Shown one piece after another: positions 5,638 to 8,557 of a stretch of DNA of 8,557 nucleotides (the stretch's first letter is position 1; each line of letters opens with the position of its first letter). A model generated the notes under the pieces. It did no database searches. It was not told the origin of the DNA and worked only from the letters and a program-made list of their open reading frames with translations. The translations under genes were made by a program, and so were the position numbers. This DNA comes from Methanosarcinales archaeon. GTDB lineage: Archaea > Halobacteriota > Methanosarcinia > Methanosarcinales > Methanogasteraceae. The stretch spans positions 1 to 8,557 of the forward strand of contig JAUWCK010000035.1 of the NCBI GenBank assembly GCA_030609345.1. The letters run 5' to 3'.

Positions 5638-6933
5638 ATGGAGTCAAGTATAGCAGTCCCGACCACCTTCGACCCGAAGTTTGAGAGATCCGCAGAGTTG
5701 ATCGCGTATCTGACAAAAGGAATCGCTTACAGGGACAATGGGGATATTCGCGTAGCAGGCAAGTCCGAACTTAACAAGATCATTGCTGAAAAATACGAGC
5801 AAAAAGATTTCATCGGTGCGAATGAGATTCTGGAGTCTACGAGAAACATCTCTACTGAGTGGACACCGTTTAAACTTGCAGAACGTGTATCAAAATCCGT
5901 CAGGTTATCCATGAGCGCATATCTAAAAGTTATTAAATATGCATCCCGGAATAAACTTTCGTTATCTGATAGTATCAGAAAAATATTATCAGCGCCGATG
6001 AAAAAACAACTGGATACCATAACAGGCAGCTCGGCAGTGGTGAATGAGCGTATTGAACCGCTGCAGAGGTTGCTGGATAATTGGTCAACTGCTAATAAAA
6101 AACAGAAGAAGGTCATGACGATGCATTCAGGTCGCGAGACAGATTTAGAGGAATATAGGGACTATTCACGCCATAGTTTGGATTGTAACCGTTGTTTTGA
6201 TGACCGAATTTACGATCTTCTAAAAAAACCTATTGAGTATCAGTTCCATAAGGAATGTGAGGGGACAATTCCAAAAGAGATGATCGATCGATACGTACCT
6301 TATCTGTCGGTGGATGACGTGCCAGTGGTGAATCATATAAGTTTCAACGATGAAAAAAATGAAACGACATTGGGCATCTCAGCAACTGTTATTTTTGGAT
6401 TTGAATTTGAGGATTACGAAGCATTCGAAACTGAAATTATAGCAGATTTCGGGGCTGAAGCTATGGAGAAATTTTACAATGAACGGGGCATTGAGAAGGG
6501 GTATGCGTATGGTGGATTAGGGGCACACTTCACATTCGGTTATGATTTTTCGGGCATCATTTCGGTTGACGCAGAGAATAAAGTGTATTTTGAGAATATC
6601 AATATTAATGAGCAGAATAGAGCTATTTTAGAGGCGTGGATCTTTAAGAAAAACACCGGCAAGGACTATGGAGACCCCAATATCTACGTCGATCAGGTCA
6701 AGGATGCAATTGAACAAGGCGATTATGACATGGCGGCAAAGATTAACGAAGTATTGGCAATGGATCAGACTCATAAGGAAATATCTTCATGGTTTTACGA
6801 TATTTTATTTGATTCCACCAAATCAAAGGTCGTGACGTTTATCATACCGCCGGTTCTTCTGGGATTGCTTGAACTTGCAAAAGGCGGGAGAAGAGTGTCT
6901 GATCTGGTCGATGAATATCTGGAGGTAGCGTGA
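5638..6933 (+). CDS. Unrecognised 431-aa protein heading a nuclease cassette
   Basis: I do not recognise this family. Residues 15-150 look mainly helical, with several short amphipathic helices. A cysteine/histidine cluster C183-x2-C186-x17-H204-x2-C207 has zinc-finger spacing and may bind metal. Residues about 228-325 look beta-rich (ISATVIFGFEFEDYEAFE; then YAYGGLGAHFTFGYDFSGII), suggesting a separate domain. The tail is helical, with a hydrophobic stretch at 398-414 (VVTFIIPPVLLGLLELA) too short and too charged at its end to be a clear membrane helix. The gene is visibly richer in A+T and AT-ending codons than acsA or the SMC-like gene, a hint of recent transfer. It has no SD and probably a leaderless transcript. 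Its stop codon TGA abuts the ATG of the NYN gene, so the two are translated from one message and their products probably work together. It could be a sensor, adaptor or nucleic-acid-binding subunit; that is inference. Confidence 0.75.
   Translation: MESSIAVPTTFDPKFERSAELIAYLTKGIAYRDNGDIRVAGKSELNKIIAEKYEQKDFIGANEILESTRNISTEWTPFKLAERVSKSVRLSMSAYLKVIKYASRNKLSLSDSIRKILSAPMKKQLDTITGSSAVVNERIEPLQRLLDNWSTANKKQKKVMTMHSGRETDLEEYRDYSRHSLDCNRCFDDRIYDLLKKPIEYQFHKECEGTIPKEMIDRYVPYLSVDDVPVVNHISFNDEKNETTLGISATVIFGFEFEDYEAFETEIIADFGAEAMEKFYNERGIEKGYAYGGLGAHFTFGYDFSGIISVDAENKVYFENININEQNRAILEAWIFKKNTGKDYGDPNIYVDQVKDAIEQGDYDMAAKINEVLAMDQTHKEISSWFYDILFDSTKSKVVTFIIPPVLLGLLELAKGGRRVSDLVDEYLEVA
6921..6926 (+). promoter_or_regulatory. 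Perfect Shine-Dalgarno of the NYN gene, inside the upstream gene
   Basis: GGAGGT lies 7 nt before the ATG at 6934 and within the last codons of the 431-aa gene. It fixes the NYN start and shows that this gene is translated efficiently from the same message, whereas the leading gene of the cassette has no SD. Confidence 0.65.
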
Positions 6934-7434
6934 ATGAAAGATGACTGTGGGGTCGCATTATTCATCGATCACTACAACATTCTTGATGGATGCAGCAATG
7001 TTGGTATACCCGGTTACACTTACGATGTGCTTGTCGAGGTCGCCAGCAAAGCAGGGCAGATGGTGCTCGGTCGTGTTTACCTTGTCACAGATAGATCCAG
7101 TGCAGGAATGCTGCACAAATTCTTTGAATTTGGGATTGAGCCGGTATACGCACCTGAATATAAAACCGGGGATGACGAGAAACGAAAGAGCCTCGCCGAT
7201 CCGATGATCGTCTGCGACATCATGCAGACGCTCTATGAAAGACCATTCATCAAGACTTTTGTTATCGTCAGCGGTGATAAGGATTTCATACCCTTGATAC
7301 GAAAGATAGCCGAACACGGGAAACGGGCAATCGTCGTTGGAGTTGAGGGCAGTACCTCACATCCATTAATCAAGGAGTGCGACCGCCTCCATTTTGATTT
7401 TTTGAACTATAGTGATATACACCGCAATCCATAA
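6934..7434 (+). CDS. NYN-domain (LabA/DUF88-like, PIN-fold) nuclease
   Basis: This 166-aa protein is essentially one NYN domain. Expected acidic residues are in place: VALFIDHYNIL (D12, with N15) on the first strand, SLADPMIVCDIMQTL (D89, D95) in the middle, and FVIVSGDKDFIPLI (D115, D117), followed by the family-typical HGKRAIVVGVEG. NYN proteins belong to the PIN/FLAP nuclease superfamily, use metal ions, and are generally predicted to cut RNA; LabA-type members are widespread in bacteria and archaea. Length is typical for a stand-alone domain, with no extra RNA-binding module. A single-domain enzyme of this kind may rely on a partner, and the 431-aa protein, whose gene directly abuts this one, is the obvious candidate. 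The start has a perfect SD. The substrate is unknown. Confidence 0.85.
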   Translation: MKDDCGVALFIDHYNILDGCSNVGIPGYTYDVLVEVASKAGQMVLGRVYLVTDRSSAGMLHKFFEFGIEPVYAPEYKTGDDEKRKSLADPMIVCDIMQTLYERPFIKTFVIVSGDKDFIPLIRKIAEHGKRAIVVGVEGSTSHPLIKECDRLHFDFLNYSDIHRNP

Positions 7435-7450
7435 TTCGTTTGGTGATCCC

Positions 7451-7993
7451 ATGATCGAACTAAGAAGCGAACCATACACCCTGCTCTCGCGTCCTGACAT
7501 CCCTGAGACCGAGAAGCGATTCAGAACGCACCTCCACACAGGTTGGTGCAGCGGCGTCATGTTCGGTGTGCTGGTGCACCACAAGTTTGCGCAGCCGATC
7601 GAGTACGACGCCATGCTCTGGAATCATGAATCGATACTCTTTGTCGAGTACAAGGACTCGGTCGGTGCTTACAGGAGGATGAGCGCAAAGCGCGTACAGC
7701 AGGTATCCGCATCTTCCAGGAACATCGCAAGGAGATTCGGATTCGATAGATGCGCATATATTATGGTGGTAAACGGAATCCCTGAAGAGACGAAGAAAGG
7801 CGAAGTCGTGGTAATTCCGCTTGAGAAACTGCCGGATTACAAGCCTGAGTTCCAATCAACGATACCGGAACTCGATTATGTTAAGAAACTGATAGCAAAG
7901 TATGAACGGGAGGAGAATCCTGCCAAAGTGACGCGGGAGCGGACGGTTCGTGAGTTGAATGTGCTTAAAGGTATGATCGAACAACTGAAGTAA
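7451..7993 (+). CDS. Putative PD-(D/E)XK-fold nuclease-like protein
   Basis: I do not recognise a named family, but the pattern is that of a PD-(D/E)XK nuclease. An N-terminal helix carries glutamates (E19, E21 in PETEKRFRTHL). Then come IEYDAML with D53 and ILFVEYKDS with E66 and K68, giving D-x12-E-x-K on adjacent predicted strands, and then a helix with a conserved-looking Q (RVQQVSASSRNIARRFG) and a strand (CAYIMVVNG). This order resembles NERD and related restriction-like nuclease domains. Residues 130-180 are a charged helical tail. From the ATG at 7451 it has 180 aa, and GGTGATCC at 7442-7449 is its SD. An in-frame ATG at 7412 lies inside the NYN gene and has no SD. The gap to the NYN stop codon is 16 bp, so it belongs to the same operon. 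The fold call is moderate, and the role (DNA or RNA cleavage, or a dead scaffold) is not known. Confidence 0.7.
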   Translation: MIELRSEPYTLLSRPDIPETEKRFRTHLHTGWCSGVMFGVLVHHKFAQPIEYDAMLWNHESILFVEYKDSVGAYRRMSAKRVQQVSASSRNIARRFGFDRCAYIMVVNGIPEETKKGEVVVIPLEKLPDYKPEFQSTIPELDYVKKLIAKYEREENPAKVTRERTVRELNVLKGMIEQLK

Positions 7994-8037
7994 TCATAAC
8001 GTACTTACTTGAGTATTGTGTGGATATCTACATATAA

Positions 8038-8121
8038 AACCACGAGATTACACAAGATTAACACAGAAATCTTGTGGAGATGGCTGCGCCGCTGCTTCGC
8101 AGACTGCGTAATCTTGTGGTT
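8038..8121. repeat. Composite inverted repeat (ACCACGAGATTACACAAGATT type)
   Basis: AACCACGAGATTAC (8038-8051) and GTAATCTTGTGGTT (8108-8121) are reverse complements with one difference. Inside them, CACAAGATT (8051-8059) pairs perfectly with AATCTTGTG (8068-8076), and CTGCG (8084-8088) with CGCAG (8098-8102). The element would fold as a multi-branched hairpin. It lies in the 156-bp gap between two convergent genes, where it could help end transcription from both sides, although no long T-tract follows. It resembles dispersed CCACAGATTACACAGATT-type intergenic repeats. No coding sequence is present in 7994-8149. Confidence 0.65.
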
Positions 8122-8149
8122 CCTACCACGGGGTACCCGAGTATATGCA

Positions 8150-8557
8150 TCATAATCCATTGACCGAGTATTTCACATACATCATCGCCTCGATCTGATT
8201 CGTGCGCATCGTGCGCATCAGCAGGCGGTAATCGTCCCCGTTCAGCGGAATCTTCCTGACAGGCGGTATCACAGCGCCGCCCCCTTTCAGGAATACCGCA
8301 CCCCCGCGCATCTTGCCGCCAACGAACCCTTTCGACTTCCCTTTTATGATCAAAACGCCAGCACGCATGTCAGCAGCTGCAAATTCGCCTGCATTTCCCT
8401 CGATTACCACTGTTCCGCCAGAAAGCAGCGTGCCTGCATTCATCCCGGCATCTCCGCATACACGGAGTTCCCCGGCACTCATCAACATGCCAACGCTGAG
8501 ATCCGCGTCACCGTTCACGACAACCGTGCAGTCAGCGCTGCATCGTGCCGCGATGGT
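8150..8557 (-). CDS. GXGXG-domain protein, C-terminal part (FwdC / glutamate synthase domain 3-like; partial)
   Basis: The minus strand is open from the window edge to a TGA at 8152-8150 (135 codons). It shows the repeated Gly pattern of the GXGXG right-handed beta-helix: AGELRVCGDAGMNAGTLLSG, then GTVVIEGNAGEFAAADMRAG, then VLIIKGKSKGFVGGKMRGG, each turn about 19-20 residues. The final 40 residues, from about AVIPPVRKIPLNGDD, form a non-repeat tail. This fold occurs as subunit C of formylmethanofuran dehydrogenase (FwdC/FmdC), as the third domain of glutamate synthase, and as stand-alone archaeal paralogues sometimes mislabelled tributyrin esterase. The fragment does not decide between them. 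The GTG at 8518 is probably an internal valine rather than the start, because the reading frame continues upstream with a matching repeat (CTVVVNGDADLSVG). Confidence 0.75.
   Translation of the reverse strand, partial: TIAARCSADCTVVVNGDADLSVGMLMSAGELRVCGDAGMNAGTLLSGGTVVIEGNAGEFAAADMRAGVLIIKGKSKGFVGGKMRGGAVFLKGGGAVIPPVRKIPLNGDDYRLLMRTMRTNQIEAMMYVKYSVNGL

Noticed and set aside
7412..7414. ATG within the NYN gene as the start of the PD-(D/E)XK-like gene
   Set aside because: No SD precedes it, and the extra 13 residues would overlap the NYN coding region; the ATG at 7451 has GGTGATCC directly upstream.

Overview
The window looks archaeal, and probably from a euryarchaeote of the Methanosarcinia / ANME / Syntrophoarchaeum kind; this placement is an inference. 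The signs are: a Tfx-family regulator, so far known from archaea, mainly methanogens and relatives; an archaea-specific SMC-related protein with a zinc hook; TATA-box-like elements about 25 bp before likely transcript starts; a mixture of SD-led genes (GGTGAT, GGAGG) and genes with no SD that appear leaderless; and a GXGXG-fold gene related to FwdC/GltB domain 3. Base composition is roughly balanced, apart from one visibly AT-richer gene (5638-6933).

Layout. (1) 1-76, minus strand: the first 25 codons of a small Cys-containing protein, divergent from (2) 284-2868, plus strand: an unrecognised 204-aa gene followed 17 bp later by a 650-aa SMC/Rad50-like ATPase of the archaea-specific SMC-related (ASRP, coalescin/Sph-like) family, ending at a clear hairpin plus T-tract terminator. 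(3) 2869-3297: non-coding, with an imperfect inverted repeat built of CGCAGAG/CGCGGAG units. (4) 3298-5537, plus: a Tfx-type DNA-binding protein, then an AMP-forming acetyl-CoA synthetase of the short, 572-aa Bacillus AcsA type. (5) 5638-7993, plus: a tightly packed three-gene cassette made of an unrecognised 431-aa protein with a possible Cys/His metal site, a NYN (PIN-like) nuclease, and a protein with a PD-(D/E)XK-like D-x12-E-x-K pattern. (6) 7994-8149: non-coding, with a second inverted repeat of the ACCACGAGATTACACAAGATT kind. (7) 8150-8557, minus: the 3' end of a GXGXG-domain protein.

How the parts may work together. The SMC-like protein and its 204-aa partner form a plausible chromosome-organisation or DNA-maintenance operon. 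The layout recalls haloarchaea, where ASRP genes often sit just after a gene of about 200 aa (rdfA), but I see no convincing sequence match to RdfA. Acetyl-CoA synthetase makes acetyl-CoA from acetate, ATP and CoA, and the Tfx-like gene just upstream is a candidate regulator. The three-gene cassette is the best candidate for something undescribed: two predicted nucleases of different folds behind a large orphan protein of different base composition, with its own leaderless promoter, and placed between housekeeping-type genes. A defence or RNA-processing role is possible but unproven.
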